Of a stretch of DNA of 51,450 bases, positions 16,082 to 25,516 are shown in pieces. The notes under the pieces are model-generated. The model saw nothing but the letters and a program-made list of their open reading frames with translations. It ran no database searches and had not been told where the DNA came from. The translations under genes were made by a program, and so were the position numbers. This DNA comes from Flavobacteriaceae bacterium (lineage in GTDB: Bacteria; Bacteroidota; Bacteroidia; Flavobacteriales; Flavobacteriaceae), in NCBI GenBank assembly GCA_017858055.1, contig JAFMCA010000016.1, forward strand, positions 1 to 51,450, written 5' to 3'. How positions within the stretch are numbered: the stretch's first letter is position 1; each line of letters starts with the position of its first letter.

Positions 16082-17218
16082 TTATTCAACCGTTTTAATA
16101 AAAGTTGCTCTCTTTTTGTGTTGCCTGTTGTCATAATTTTTCCATAATTTTTGTATGGCAGTGTTTTCCTCCAATTCGGGATTGGTTTCTACGATTTGTA
16201 TGTTCCGTTTATTAAACAAACGCTGCATTTCGTAAAAAATAATGGCGGTAATTCCTTTATTCTGGTATTCCGGATGAACTCCTATTAAATAGAAAGAAGC
16301 GCGATTGTTTTTTCGAAGTGCCTTTAGTAAATGATAAAAATTGTACCAAGTTATTTTCCCTTTGATTTTTTGAAGTGCAGTGGCAAAGGAGGGCATGGTT
16401 ATGGAAAAAGCGATCAGATTATTCTTAGAATCTACGATACATTTGATGAAATCGGGATGTATAAATTTAAAGTAACGCGTTTTATAGTGTTCAATTTGAT
16501 AGTCCTGAATGGGGACATAGGTTTGAAGTTTATTATAGGTTTTATCCAGTAATTCAAACATTTGATCCACATAGGGGAGAATGTCGTTTTTACTCTTGAA
16601 CTGAAGCAACTGAAGCTGATAACGATCCATGACCACCTTTGAAAAACGTTTGACTTTTTCTGGAGAGGAATCAAAATCGGAGATTTTAATTTCATACTCA
16701 ACCCATTTGGCATTAATTGTAAAGCCTAAAGCCTCTAAATGTTTTCTGTAATACGGCGCATTGTACAAAGTTATCATCGTATTTCGCTCTTCAAAACCAT
16801 CGATTAGCAAACCCGCTTTATCGAGATTCGAAAAGCCTACAGGTCCTTCGATTATTTCTAATTGATGTGTTTTTCCAAAAGCATTCACTTTTTCAAGTAA
16901 AATTTTAGAGACTTCTACATCATCAATTACGTCATACCAGCCAAAACGAACCTTACTTTTTCCTACTTTTTTTACTTCAATCCAGTTGACCATTGCAGCG
17001 ATTCGCCCTACAATTTTAGTTCCTCGGTAGGCGAGAAAAAATTGGGCATCAGCATTCTGATAAACAGGATTTACTTTAGGATTCATGGTGTCAATTTCCT
17101 CATTGATCAGTGGAGGAACCCAATACAAATTGTCTTTGTACAAATCAAACGGAAATCGGGCGAAAGCTTGAAAGTCTTCAGGGCTGTTGACGACCTTTAT
17201 GTGAAGTTTTTCGTTCAT
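16082..17218 (-). CDS. GNAT-family N-acetyltransferase-like protein
   Basis: This is a large (378 residues) GNAT-fold protein. The C-terminal half contains the acetyl-CoA loop region FYLIGVHPEYQNKGITAIIF and a later strand IQIVETNPELEEN. The N-terminal part (FPFDLYKDNLYWVPPL) is shared with a family of uncharacterised bacterial GNATs. Substrate is unknown. I use ATG 17218; a TTG two codons earlier overlaps the upstream stop. It lies 2 nt after the outer-membrane protein gene, so they form one transcript. Confidence 0.85.
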   Translation of the reverse strand: MNEKLHIKVVNSPEDFQAFARFPFDLYKDNLYWVPPLINEEIDTMNPKVNPVYQNADAQFFLAYRGTKIVGRIAAMVNWIEVKKVGKSKVRFGWYDVIDDVEVSKILLEKVNAFGKTHQLEIIEGPVGFSNLDKAGLLIDGFEERNTMITLYNAPYYRKHLEALGFTINAKWVEYEIKISDFDSSPEKVKRFSKVVMDRYQLQLLQFKSKNDILPYVDQMFELLDKTYNKLQTYVPIQDYQIEHYKTRYFKFIHPDFIKCIVDSKNNLIAFSITMPSFATALQKIKGKITWYNFYHLLKALRKNNRASFYLIGVHPEYQNKGITAIIFYEMQRLFNKRNIQIVETNPELEENTAIQKLWKNYDNRQHKKRATFIKTVE

Positions 17219-17220
17219 GA

Positions 17221-18267
17221 TCAATTCCTTTTGGCTTTGCGACTTCTTTTCATTTCTCCTTTGGAGTTTCCTTTCAGCGCTTTTTTGAGTTGTCGTTCCT
17301 GAGATTTGCTTTCTTTTTGTTGAATTTCCTCCGCAGAGATGAAATCCTTGTGGAAGTCGAGTCGGTAAGACGCCCCAGCATTGACAAAAATCAAATTTGG
17401 TGTGTTTTTTAGAGAAGAACCCAAGGTTGCTTCAATTTGTAAATTGTCATTCCAAAGGTAGGCAGCTCCTAATCGAAAATATTTGTCTCGATATAAATCA
17501 CTCCTTTCAGCTTGGTGTTCCAAATAAACTGACCACAAGGGGTCCAAGGTGTGTGTTAACGTTAGTATGTAGTTTATTTGTGGATAGTCAGAAAGATAGC
17601 GATCATAAGTGAAATTCGTTACAAATACCCAGGTCCCTAAAAAATGGGATTGGGTAGCTAGGGTCCCTTTCATGGAAACGGGGCCTTCTTCATCAGGTTG
17701 AATCCCCAAGTTTTGAAAAAATATTGGGCGATATAACTTACCAAAAACATTGCTGTAAGGGAAGGGATTGTTTTTTTCAAAATTAATATTTGTCCCTAAA
17801 GTAATTGAAACGGCAGGGATAAGTTCACGAAGTTTAAAACCGTTATTTGCTTTCCAACTATACACATTAGTTGTCCTTTCTTTTTTAAAAGGATCGTAAA
17901 TGAGGTATTTCAAACCGATAAAATTTTGGAGAAATCCTTTGGTGGTGTAGGATTTTGGCTGACTGTACAATTTCGAATTTAGGTTTCCATAAAGGTATTG
18001 ACCTTCATAGGTCAATTCTAAAGTTTCACTAAGAAATCCCCAACGAAGTCCTAAAAAACCACTTCCTCCGCGAAACGTTGAATTGTTATATCCAGCGTGA
18101 TTGTAATTTCTAAATTCAGCACCTGCTTCAGCTTGGACAACGTTTTTACCCACTGCAAAAGCACCTATGGAAGCACCAGGTCGGTTGGAATTGATTTGAT
18201 CCGTGTATTGCGCGCTGCTGTAAAAAGCAGAAAAAAAGAATAGAAAAACGGACCACCGATTAATCAT
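17221..18267 (-). CDS. Outer-membrane transporter-like protein (phenol MetA degradation family)
   Basis: This protein has a signal peptide (MINRWSVFLFFFSAFYSSAQ) and a body of alternating short beta strands, which fits an outer-membrane barrel of the MetA-pathway/transporter family. Typical blocks are DQINSNRPGASIGAFAVGKNVVQ, LRWGFLSETLELTYEG and YLWNDNLQIEATLGSS. The last 30 residues are unusually basic (Lys/Arg-rich) and may be a periplasmic tail. I chose ATG 18267. A promoter element ends only 4 nt upstream, and the longer frame from 18369 would run through it. Confidence 0.82.
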   Translation of the reverse strand: MINRWSVFLFFFSAFYSSAQYTDQINSNRPGASIGAFAVGKNVVQAEAGAEFRNYNHAGYNNSTFRGGSGFLGLRWGFLSETLELTYEGQYLYGNLNSKLYSQPKSYTTKGFLQNFIGLKYLIYDPFKKERTTNVYSWKANNGFKLRELIPAVSITLGTNINFEKNNPFPYSNVFGKLYRPIFFQNLGIQPDEEGPVSMKGTLATQSHFLGTWVFVTNFTYDRYLSDYPQINYILTLTHTLDPLWSVYLEHQAERSDLYRDKYFRLGAAYLWNDNLQIEATLGSSLKNTPNLIFVNAGASYRLDFHKDFISAEEIQQKESKSQERQLKKALKGNSKGEMKRSRKAKRN

Positions 18268-18271
18268 GCTG

Positions 18272-18279
18272 CAAATATA
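18272..18279 (-). promoter_or_regulatory. -7 element placed 4 nt before the outer-membrane gene start
   Basis: TATATTTG (minus strand) matches TAnnTTTG and is separated from the ATG at 18267 by only four bases. If transcription begins about 5-7 nt after the element, the mRNA would be leaderless or nearly so. Confidence 0.55.
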
Positions 18280-18354
18280 AGTGAGATTTATGTCAAATTT
18301 GGAGCATCGATACATTATTGAATGATTATTTTTCGACGGTACGAATGAAATGGT

Positions 18355-18362
18355 TAATTTTG
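18355..18362 (+). promoter_or_regulatory. -7 element for the DUF4834-YfhO-flippase unit
   Basis: TAATTTTG (plus strand) lies 16 nt before the TTG start at 18379. It is divergent from the element at 18272-18279. No TTG -33 box stands at the usual spacing. Confidence 0.5.
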
Positions 18363-18378
18363 AAATCAAACCACAGTT

Positions 18379-18591
18379 TTGGGCGCACTTTTCAAATTTA
18401 TATTACTTTTTTTAGGGGGAATTTACCTCCTTCGGTTGATTTCACCTTTCTTGTTTAAGCTGATGATTTCCAGTTTCATCAAAAAAACACATGCTGAAGC
18501 GCAAAAAAACGCTCCGCCACAAACTCCCGAAAAGAAAAAATCACCCGCAGACTCTATGGGTGAATATATCGATTATGAAGAATTGGATTGA
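18379..18591 (+). CDS. DUF4834-family small membrane protein
   Basis: This 70-residue protein has one N-terminal membrane segment (FKFILLFLGGIYLLRLI) and a charged tail containing PPQTPEKKK and ending DYEELD, typical of DUF4834 proteins. The start is TTG 18379, directly downstream of a -7 element. The gene overlaps the YfhO-like gene by 17 nt in another frame, implying coupled translation. Function is unknown. Confidence 0.8.
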   Translation: MGALFKFILLFLGGIYLLRLISPFLFKLMISSFIKKTHAEAQKNAPPQTPEKKKSPADSMGEYIDYEELD

Positions 18592-21016
18592 TTCTTTTTT
18601 AAAGAGTAAAGGACCCTTTCACCTTCTGATTATCCTTGGATTTACGATGGTGTCTCTACTTTTTTATTACCCATTGCTCTCTGGAAAAATTCAGCTCCAA
18701 TCCGATATCAGACAATATGAAGGAATGTCTAGGCAGCTCAAAGACTATCGTGCTGAAACAGGAAAAGAGACCTATTGGATCGACAATGCCTTCGGAGGAA
18801 TGCCAACCTATCAACTTGGCGCGAATTATCCTGGAGATTTTCTGAACCCTGTGTACAGTTTTTTTAGGATACTCCCTCGACCTGCTCACATCCTCTTTTT
18901 GTATTTATTGGGAGCCTATTTATTATTACTCATCCTCAAACTTCCATGGCATTCCGCCTTATTCGGAGCATTAGCATTTGGTTTTTCAACTTATTTGTTG
19001 ATTATTCTACAAGTGGGGCACAATACAAAGGCGCTTGCAATTAGTTTTTTTCCTTTTGTTTTAGCTGGTGTGGTGTTGCTATTTCGAAAACACTATTTTT
19101 GGGGATTTCTCCTGTCCAGTCTGGCCTTGGGGATGCAAATTCGCGCCAATCATTATCAAATGACCTATTACCTCTTGCTATTCTTAGGTGTATTTGTGGT
19201 GGTATGGGGATTTAAAGCTTATAAAGAGAAATTAGGAAAATCCTATTGTATTGCGTTGGGCTTACTTTTTCTATCTGGAATAGTGGCTTTGGGATTTAAT
19301 GCCACCCCTTTACTTGCCACAGCAGAGTACGCAAAATTTAGTACACGAGGAAAAAGCGAACTTCGTTTAGAAGCCGACGGAAGTCCTAAAGCTCAAACAG
19401 ACGGTTTGGATTATGCGTATATAACAGAATACAGTTATGGAATATTTGAAAGTTTAAACCTCATTGCGCCTAGAATTCAGGGTGGAGGATCAAGCGAAAA
19501 TCTAGGGGAGAAGCACGGAGTATATGAATTTCTCCTGAGTAAAGGTGTTCGTCCTGCTCAAGCAAGATCCTTTTCGGAAAATGTACCCACTTATTGGGGC
19601 TCACAGCCCATTTTGGAGGCACCGGCATACATTGGCATTAGCGTATTCTTTTTTGCCCTTTTGGGGTTCTTTTATATTCGTTCACCAATACGAAATGCAT
19701 TGGCAATAGGAAGCATCGTTTCCCTTGTGCTTTCTTGGGGTAAAAACTTTGCTTTTGTAACACAACTTTTTATCGACTACGTTCCCTTTTATAATAAGTT
19801 TAGAGCGGTTTCCTCAATACAGGTTATCTTAGAGCTCTGTTTCCCAATTTTGGCTGCCTTGGGGGTACATTGGGCAATTACCAAACAGCACAAATTTGAT
19901 TTAAAAAAATTCGCTAAAATTACTCTTGCACCTGTGCTCGTTATGGTGCTACTTTTCCTATTTGGAGGCACTTTTTCTTTTGTTGGTGTTAACGATGCCT
20001 ATTTCACAGAGCTGTATGGAGCTGAATTGGTGGAGGTAATTCGGTCAGCACGAAAATCTATTTTTCAGGAAGATGTTCTTAGGGCGATCGCTTTTCTACT
20101 CATATTGACCGGTATTGTAATCTGGTATCAAATCAAAAATGCAAATAAAAATCTTGTTTTAGGTCTTCTTTTCACTTTGTTACTTGTGGATCTAGTGGGC
20201 ATTTCAACCCGTTATATCCATCGGGAGGCGTTTGTTTTTCCCTCTCAAGCTTCCATCCCTTTTCAAGCTACCGGGGGAGACTTAGCCATTCAGCAGGACA
20301 GCACACGGTATCGTGTTTATGAACCACAATTGGGACTTACTGGAGCAAGAACGGCTTATTTCCACAACACTTTGGGTGGCTACCACGGTGCTAAACCCAG
20401 ACGTTTTGAAGAGCTATTCGAATATTACAACACACACCAAATAACTGAAGTGTTGGATTTTTTGAATGTTAAATACGTTTTGGTAGCAGATGAAGACAAT
20501 AATGGACTGCAACCCTTATCCAATCCCAATGCACTTGGAAATGCATGGGCAATCGAAGAACTCAAGCGGGTTCCAACAGCAGATGCCCTTTTAGAAGAAC
20601 TTAAAACCACAAATTTCAAAAAGCAGGCCGTAGTGCTTGATGAAAGTTTACCCAAGGAGTATCCCTTGCAATATACACGAGATTCGTTACTGACGATTAG
20701 CCTCAATGCGAAGGCACCGGATCACTTGGAATACCAAATTGAGAGTGAGAAAGAGCAATTTGTGGTTTTTTCTGAAATGTACTATCCCAAAGGCTGGACT
20801 GCAACTGTTAATGGACAGATCGAGCCGATTATCAATGTAAACTACGTACTCCGAGGACTTCGTGTGCCCGAAGGGAAGGTGAAGGTCGTGTTTAAGTTTG
20901 ACCCACCTGTAGTAGCTTTAGGAACAAAACTCCGTTGGGCAAGTTTATTTGTATTTCTTCTGAGTTTATTTAGTTTGTATTTCGTTTCTTCACCGAAGCA
21001 AATTAAGACCGCTTAA
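18575..21016 (+). CDS. YfhO-like polytopic membrane protein
   Basis: This 813-residue integral membrane protein has many hydrophobic helices and a soluble C-terminal region (about 570-790). It resembles YfhO/GT-C-fold proteins thought to glycosylate surface polymers or lipoteichoic-acid-like substrates. Early features include the luminal loop after the first helix (LQSDIRQYEGMSRQ) with an acidic residue, and WIDNAFGGMPTYQ, both common in this family. I start at ATG 18575, inside the end of the DUF4834 gene; the frame is open to 18491. The flippase gene follows 4 nt later, suggesting a shared role in cell-surface glycan synthesis. Confidence 0.85.
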   Translation: MKNWIDSFLKSKGPFHLLIILGFTMVSLLFYYPLLSGKIQLQSDIRQYEGMSRQLKDYRAETGKETYWIDNAFGGMPTYQLGANYPGDFLNPVYSFFRILPRPAHILFLYLLGAYLLLLILKLPWHSALFGALAFGFSTYLLIILQVGHNTKALAISFFPFVLAGVVLLFRKHYFWGFLLSSLALGMQIRANHYQMTYYLLLFLGVFVVVWGFKAYKEKLGKSYCIALGLLFLSGIVALGFNATPLLATAEYAKFSTRGKSELRLEADGSPKAQTDGLDYAYITEYSYGIFESLNLIAPRIQGGGSSENLGEKHGVYEFLLSKGVRPAQARSFSENVPTYWGSQPILEAPAYIGISVFFFALLGFFYIRSPIRNALAIGSIVSLVLSWGKNFAFVTQLFIDYVPFYNKFRAVSSIQVILELCFPILAALGVHWAITKQHKFDLKKFAKITLAPVLVMVLLFLFGGTFSFVGVNDAYFTELYGAELVEVIRSARKSIFQEDVLRAIAFLLILTGIVIWYQIKNANKNLVLGLLFTLLLVDLVGISTRYIHREAFVFPSQASIPFQATGGDLAIQQDSTRYRVYEPQLGLTGARTAYFHNTLGGYHGAKPRRFEELFEYYNTHQITEVLDFLNVKYVLVADEDNNGLQPLSNPNALGNAWAIEELKRVPTADALLEELKTTNFKKQAVVLDESLPKEYPLQYTRDSLLTISLNAKAPDHLEYQIESEKEQFVVFSEMYYPKGWTATVNGQIEPIINVNYVLRGLRVPEGKVKVVFKFDPPVVALGTKLRWASLFVFLLSLFSLYFVSSPKQIKTA

Positions 21017-21020
21017 ACCT

Positions 21021-22481
21021 ATGGGAATCATTGCCAAACAGTCGGTTTATAATGTAGTGAGTATCGGCTTTGCTTTTATCATAGGAGCAGCCAACATGGT
21101 TTATCTCTACCCAAACTATCCTGGTAAAGAATTTCAAGGATTAATCATAGCGGTTTTAGCCAATTCAAATTTGATTCAACCCTTTTTATCCTTTGGGGTG
21201 CAACACACCCTCATAAAATATTTTAGTGATGCCAAATCGCAAGTTGAACGTGACCGTTTGTTATGGTTTGTGTTGCTTTTCCCCTTACTCATAATAGTGC
21301 TGATCGTCCCGTTGTATGGTTTGTATAATGTCAAAATACTTGAATTTCTCTCTGGCAATAGTGAAACGGTTGGGCGTTTTCCGTTTTTAATTCTAGCTAT
21401 AGCTATTTCTACTGCATATTTCGAAATATTTTTTAGTTGGCTACGTGTCAATTTGCAATCGGTATTTGGAAATTTTTTAAAAGAAGTTTACCCCAGACTG
21501 TTGACGTTTATATTGTTAATCAGTTATGCGTTTTTATGGATTGATATGGATGCCTTTATCAATTATATGATTTTGGGGTACTATTTACGTTTGCTAATCA
21601 TAGCAGTTTATAGTTTTTATATCTACCTACCTAGTTTTCAGCTCAAGTTACCCTCAAATATCATGGACTTGCTTCGGTATAGTGCCTTGATCTTTCTATC
21701 GGGTGCAGCCGCGAGTTTTATTCTGGACATTGACAAGTCTATGATTTACGCGATTACCAATAAAGAAAACGTAGCGTTTTATGCAGTTGCACTCTATATT
21801 GCCTCTGTGGTAGAAGCTCCAGGTAGAGCGATGTTTCAAATTACTAGCCCGCTTGTAGCAGAGGCCTTAAATAGGGACGACCACCCCCGTTTGGAAAGTC
21901 TTTTGAAAAAGAGTAGTTCCAATCTGATGGTGGTATGTGGATTGGCTTTTTTGATAATTAATTTAAATCTAGTCGATTTTTATCAACTGATCAATCAAGA
22001 CGGGTATGCTTCTGCGATAAGTGTTGTCGTTATTGTATCCTTAGGAAAATTTTTCAGTATGTCCGTTGGATGTTTAAATAACATTATCAGTAATTCTAAA
22101 TACTATTCTTATGTATTTTGGTTTTCTGTAAGCTCTGCTTTACTAGCCGTCGTGTTAAATTATTATTTCATCAAAGCCTATGGAATTGTTGGAGCTGCAG
22201 TTGCTACACTTATTGTGATTGTCTTTATAAACGGATGTAAAATCATCTTGATTTATGCGGTATATAAAATCCAACCGTACAATAAAAAATCCCTTAGTAT
22301 TGTTCTCAGTCTCTTTGTAATTTATGGAATCATATATTTTATCCCCTCGATATTGAATCCAGTACTTTCCATTGGAATTCGAAGTTTTTTAATTCTCCTG
22401 TTGTTTGGGATTCCGTTTTATTTTTTTCGTTGGTCTGCGGATATCGAAAGTTTACTTAATCGATTCAAAGGACGTTTCTGA
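21021..22481 (+). CDS. Polysaccharide flippase (Wzx/MATE-like, MOP superfamily)
   Basis: This 486-residue protein has about 14 hydrophobic segments with the overall pattern of oligosaccharide or lipid-linked flippases. It opens MGIIAKQSVYNVVSIGFAFIIGA, a family-typical start, and contains the central FQITSPLVAEALN segment after the seventh helix. It would flip undecaprenyl-linked sugars across the inner membrane. It is 4 nt downstream of the YfhO-like gene. It converges on uvrA with a 15-nt gap that contains no clear hairpin. Confidence 0.88.
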   Translation: MGIIAKQSVYNVVSIGFAFIIGAANMVYLYPNYPGKEFQGLIIAVLANSNLIQPFLSFGVQHTLIKYFSDAKSQVERDRLLWFVLLFPLLIIVLIVPLYGLYNVKILEFLSGNSETVGRFPFLILAIAISTAYFEIFFSWLRVNLQSVFGNFLKEVYPRLLTFILLISYAFLWIDMDAFINYMILGYYLRLLIIAVYSFYIYLPSFQLKLPSNIMDLLRYSALIFLSGAAASFILDIDKSMIYAITNKENVAFYAVALYIASVVEAPGRAMFQITSPLVAEALNRDDHPRLESLLKKSSSNLMVVCGLAFLIINLNLVDFYQLINQDGYASAISVVVIVSLGKFFSMSVGCLNNIISNSKYYSYVFWFSVSSALLAVVLNYYFIKAYGIVGAAVATLIVIVFINGCKIILIYAVYKIQPYNKKSLSIVLSLFVIYGIIYFIPSILNPVLSIGIRSFLILLLFGIPFYFFRWSADIESLLNRFKGRF

Positions 22482-22496
22482 TTGCCAGAAACCCAA

Positions 22497-25280
22497 TTAC
22501 AGCTTCAGTTTTTTAGCTAAATATCTTCCTGTATGCGAATGGCTTAAAGAAGCGATGTACTCAGGAGTTCCCTGTCCTACGAGATGTCCTCCGGATTCAC
22601 CGGCCTCAGGACCAAGATCGATAAGATGATCGGCACACTTTATCAAATCGAGGTTGTGTTCTACCACAACGATACTGTGTCCTCTTTCTATAAGGGCATT
22701 AAAGGAAGCAATCAGCTTTCGAATATCATGAAAGTGGAGACCTGTGGTGGGTTCATCAAAGATAAAGAGCACTTTTTCTTTGGTAGTGCCTTGACTGATA
22801 AAAGAAGCCAATTTGATCCGTTGTGCTTCCCCACCCGAAAGGGTAGCAGAGGACTGTCCCAAGGTAACATAGCCCAATCCAACATCTTGGAGTGGTTGAA
22901 GTTTTTGGTTGATTTTTTTTTCTTGATGTTTTTCGAAAAAAGCAATTGCACTATCTACCGTCATATCTAGCAGCTGATCTATGGAAACCTCATTAAATTT
23001 CACTTCTAGAACTTCTTTTTTAAAGCGTTTTCCTTTGCAGTGCTCGCATTCAAGAACCACATCAGCCATAAATTGCATTTCTATGGTTATTGTTCCTTCT
23101 CCTTTACAGTGGTCACATCTTCCACCATCCACATTAAAGGAAAAGTGCTTGGGAAGATAGCCTCTGTGCTTGGAAAGTTTGTTTGAAGCATATAACGCTC
23201 TAATTTCATCATAAGCTTTGATATAAGTAACGGGATTCGATCTTGAGGAACGTCCTATTGGATTTTGATCCACAAATTCGACGCTTTTTAGGGTGTGTAA
23301 ATCACCTTCTAAACTTGTAAATGCACCTGGTTTTTCACTGTAGATTTCAAAGGAACGCAGTAAGGCAGGATAAAGTATTTTTTTAACTAAGCTGGTTTTG
23401 CCACTGCCCGAAACTCCACTGACAACAGTGAGACACCCTAACGGAATTTCAATATCTATATTTTTTAGGTTATGTTCTCTAGCCCCTTTTAAAACAATTT
23501 TTTTCTTGCTTTTCCGTCTTTTTTCGGGAAGAGCGATTTCCATTTCTCCCCTAAGGTAATTTGCAGTTAGCCCTTTGCTTTTTAGTATTTGTTTGAAAGT
23601 ACCCTCTGCGACAATTTCACCCCCAAAGGTCCCTGCTTCTGGACCGATATCGACAATATGATCTGCAGCTTGCATAATGTCCTCATCGTGTTCGACTACG
23701 ATTACCGTATTTCCTAGATCTCGAAGTTCTTTAAGCACTTCGATTAATTTTTCGTTATCTCTTGAGTGTAGACCAATAGAAGGCTCATCCAAGATATACA
23801 TTGACCCAACTAAACTGCTTCCAAGTGAGGTTGCTAACTGAATTCTCTGGGACTCTCCCCCGGATAAGGTGTTGGAACGCCTATTTAAGGTCAAATACCC
23901 TAAACCGACCTCTTGGACAAAACTCAATCGACTGTTAATTTCTTTTAAAAGCCTACTCGCAACTTCCGTATCATAAGGATTGAGCTTAAGATTTTTAAAA
24001 AAGACTGCCAATTCATCTATAGAAATTTGAAGCAGATCGGGTAAGTTTTTGGATCCTACTTTAACAAATTGTGCAGCTTCCTTAAGTCGAGACCCTTTAC
24101 AAAGGACACAGGAGGTTTTTCCTCGATAACGAGAGAGTAATACTCGGTTTTGAATTTTATAATTTTTAGCTTCTATTTTCTTAAAAAAATCATGAATCCC
24201 TGTAAAATAAGAGTTTCCATTCCAGAGCAAGTCTTTTTGTTCACTGCTTAATTCAAAATAAGGTTTGTGAATAGGAAAATCAAAACGGAAGGCCTGATCG
24301 ACAAGTTTAGAATAAAATTTTCGCATCCCTGTACCTTTCCAAGGGACAATAGCGTGATCATAGATGGAAAGACTGGTATCCGGAATGACGAGTTCGGGAT
24401 CAATTCCAATAACATCTCCAAAGCCTTCACAACTAGGACAAGCCCCGAGTGGATTGTTAAAGCTAAATAAGTGAACAGTGGGTTGGGCAAATGCCATTCC
24501 GTCCAATTCAAATTTATTGGAAAACTCAACTCGCTTTTGATCACTAAGTCGCAGTAAGGAACAACATCCTTTTCCTTCATAAAACGCCATATCTATGGCA
24601 TCAGCTACCCGATTATAAAAATCTTCTTCATGACGAACAACAAGTCGGTCGATTACCAAATCAAAATCTCCTTTGGGAGAAACCGTTGTATTGTCTAGAG
24701 GAAGGGTATTTCCTTCATGAAAAATTCGTGCAAACCCTTGTTGAACAAATATATTTAGCTTTTCCTTAGTGGTTCTATCCTTATCTTTTTTAATTGGGGC
24801 GAGCAAAAGGAGCTTTTCTCCTTCTGTAAATGTTTTTATTGTGTTGACCACATCGCTAACGGTGTCTTTGCGAACCTCTTGATTAGAAATAGGAGAAAAG
24901 GTTCTTCCTATTCGGGCATACAGCAGCTTCATGTAATCGTAAATCTCGGTTCGAGTTCCTACGGTAGATCTTGGATTGGAGGTGTTGACTTTTTGTTCTA
25001 CTGCTATAGCAGGAGCCAAACCTTTTATGAAATCAACTTTAGGCTTGTTTAGACGCCCCATAAATTGACGGGCATAGGAGGAGAGGCTTTCTACATAGCG
25101 CCGCTGACCTTCTGCATAAAGGGTGTCAAAAGCAAGAGAAGACTTCCCAGAACCCGACAAGCCGGTCATTACCGTCAGCTTGTTTCGAGGGATGACAAGG
25201 TCCACATGCTTTAAGTTGTGCAAATGAGCTCCCTTGATGATGATGTTGTTTTTCGGATCGTAATCCAAAATATTTTTCAT
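22497..25280 (-). CDS. uvrA: UvrA, excinuclease ABC subunit A
   Basis: This is the damage-recognition ATPase of nucleotide excision repair. Two ABC modules are visible: Walker A GLSGSGKSSLAF and GVSGSGKTSLVKK, with signatures LSGGESQRIQLA and LSGGEAQRIKLA. The second zinc module is intact (CDHC...CEHC). The first has only its second Cys pair (ACPSCEG); the place of the first pair reads FELDGM. The 927 residues are close to E. coli UvrA (940). Bacteroidota often carry a second UvrA copy; whether this genome does cannot be seen here. Confidence 0.96.
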   Translation of the reverse strand: MKNILDYDPKNNIIIKGAHLHNLKHVDLVIPRNKLTVMTGLSGSGKSSLAFDTLYAEGQRRYVESLSSYARQFMGRLNKPKVDFIKGLAPAIAVEQKVNTSNPRSTVGTRTEIYDYMKLLYARIGRTFSPISNQEVRKDTVSDVVNTIKTFTEGEKLLLLAPIKKDKDRTTKEKLNIFVQQGFARIFHEGNTLPLDNTTVSPKGDFDLVIDRLVVRHEEDFYNRVADAIDMAFYEGKGCCSLLRLSDQKRVEFSNKFELDGMAFAQPTVHLFSFNNPLGACPSCEGFGDVIGIDPELVIPDTSLSIYDHAIVPWKGTGMRKFYSKLVDQAFRFDFPIHKPYFELSSEQKDLLWNGNSYFTGIHDFFKKIEAKNYKIQNRVLLSRYRGKTSCVLCKGSRLKEAAQFVKVGSKNLPDLLQISIDELAVFFKNLKLNPYDTEVASRLLKEINSRLSFVQEVGLGYLTLNRRSNTLSGGESQRIQLATSLGSSLVGSMYILDEPSIGLHSRDNEKLIEVLKELRDLGNTVIVVEHDEDIMQAADHIVDIGPEAGTFGGEIVAEGTFKQILKSKGLTANYLRGEMEIALPEKRRKSKKKIVLKGAREHNLKNIDIEIPLGCLTVVSGVSGSGKTSLVKKILYPALLRSFEIYSEKPGAFTSLEGDLHTLKSVEFVDQNPIGRSSRSNPVTYIKAYDEIRALYASNKLSKHRGYLPKHFSFNVDGGRCDHCKGEGTITIEMQFMADVVLECEHCKGKRFKKEVLEVKFNEVSIDQLLDMTVDSAIAFFEKHQEKKINQKLQPLQDVGLGYVTLGQSSATLSGGEAQRIKLASFISQGTTKEKVLFIFDEPTTGLHFHDIRKLIASFNALIERGHSIVVVEHNLDLIKCADHLIDLGPEAGESGGHLVGQGTPEYIASLSHSHTGRYLAKKLKL

Positions 25281-25404
25281 AGCGCTTAAAAAGGGTGCAA
25301 TTTACGATTTTAAACTGTGATAAAGGGTTCATTTATACTCTCAAAAAGGAGGGGGGATCTCATTTACTTTTTGATTAAACACCATTAAAAAAAACTGAGA
25401 TAAT

Positions 25405-25433
25405 TTGGAATAAATTAAAAATGTTTATATTTG
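25405..25433 (+). promoter_or_regulatory. Consensus promoter of the ECF sigma gene
   Basis: TTG at 25405-25407 and TATATTTG at 25426-25433 are 18 nt apart, close to the Bacteroidota -33/-7 consensus. The site would give an untranslated leader of about 75 nt before the sigma factor ATG at 25517, longer than for most genes here. It suggests the sigma gene is expressed by the housekeeping sigma factor. Confidence 0.65.
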
Positions 25434-25516
25434 GAAATCTAAAATGATGCCTATAGAATAAAATTACTTAAAGAATTTTCGATTTTTTAACGGTCATTGA
25501 CCAAGTAATTTTATTT

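Noticed and set aside
22584-22970. 128-residue frame antisense to uvrA
   Set aside because: It is the reverse of a well-conserved ABC module of uvrA and shows no protein-like features of its own.
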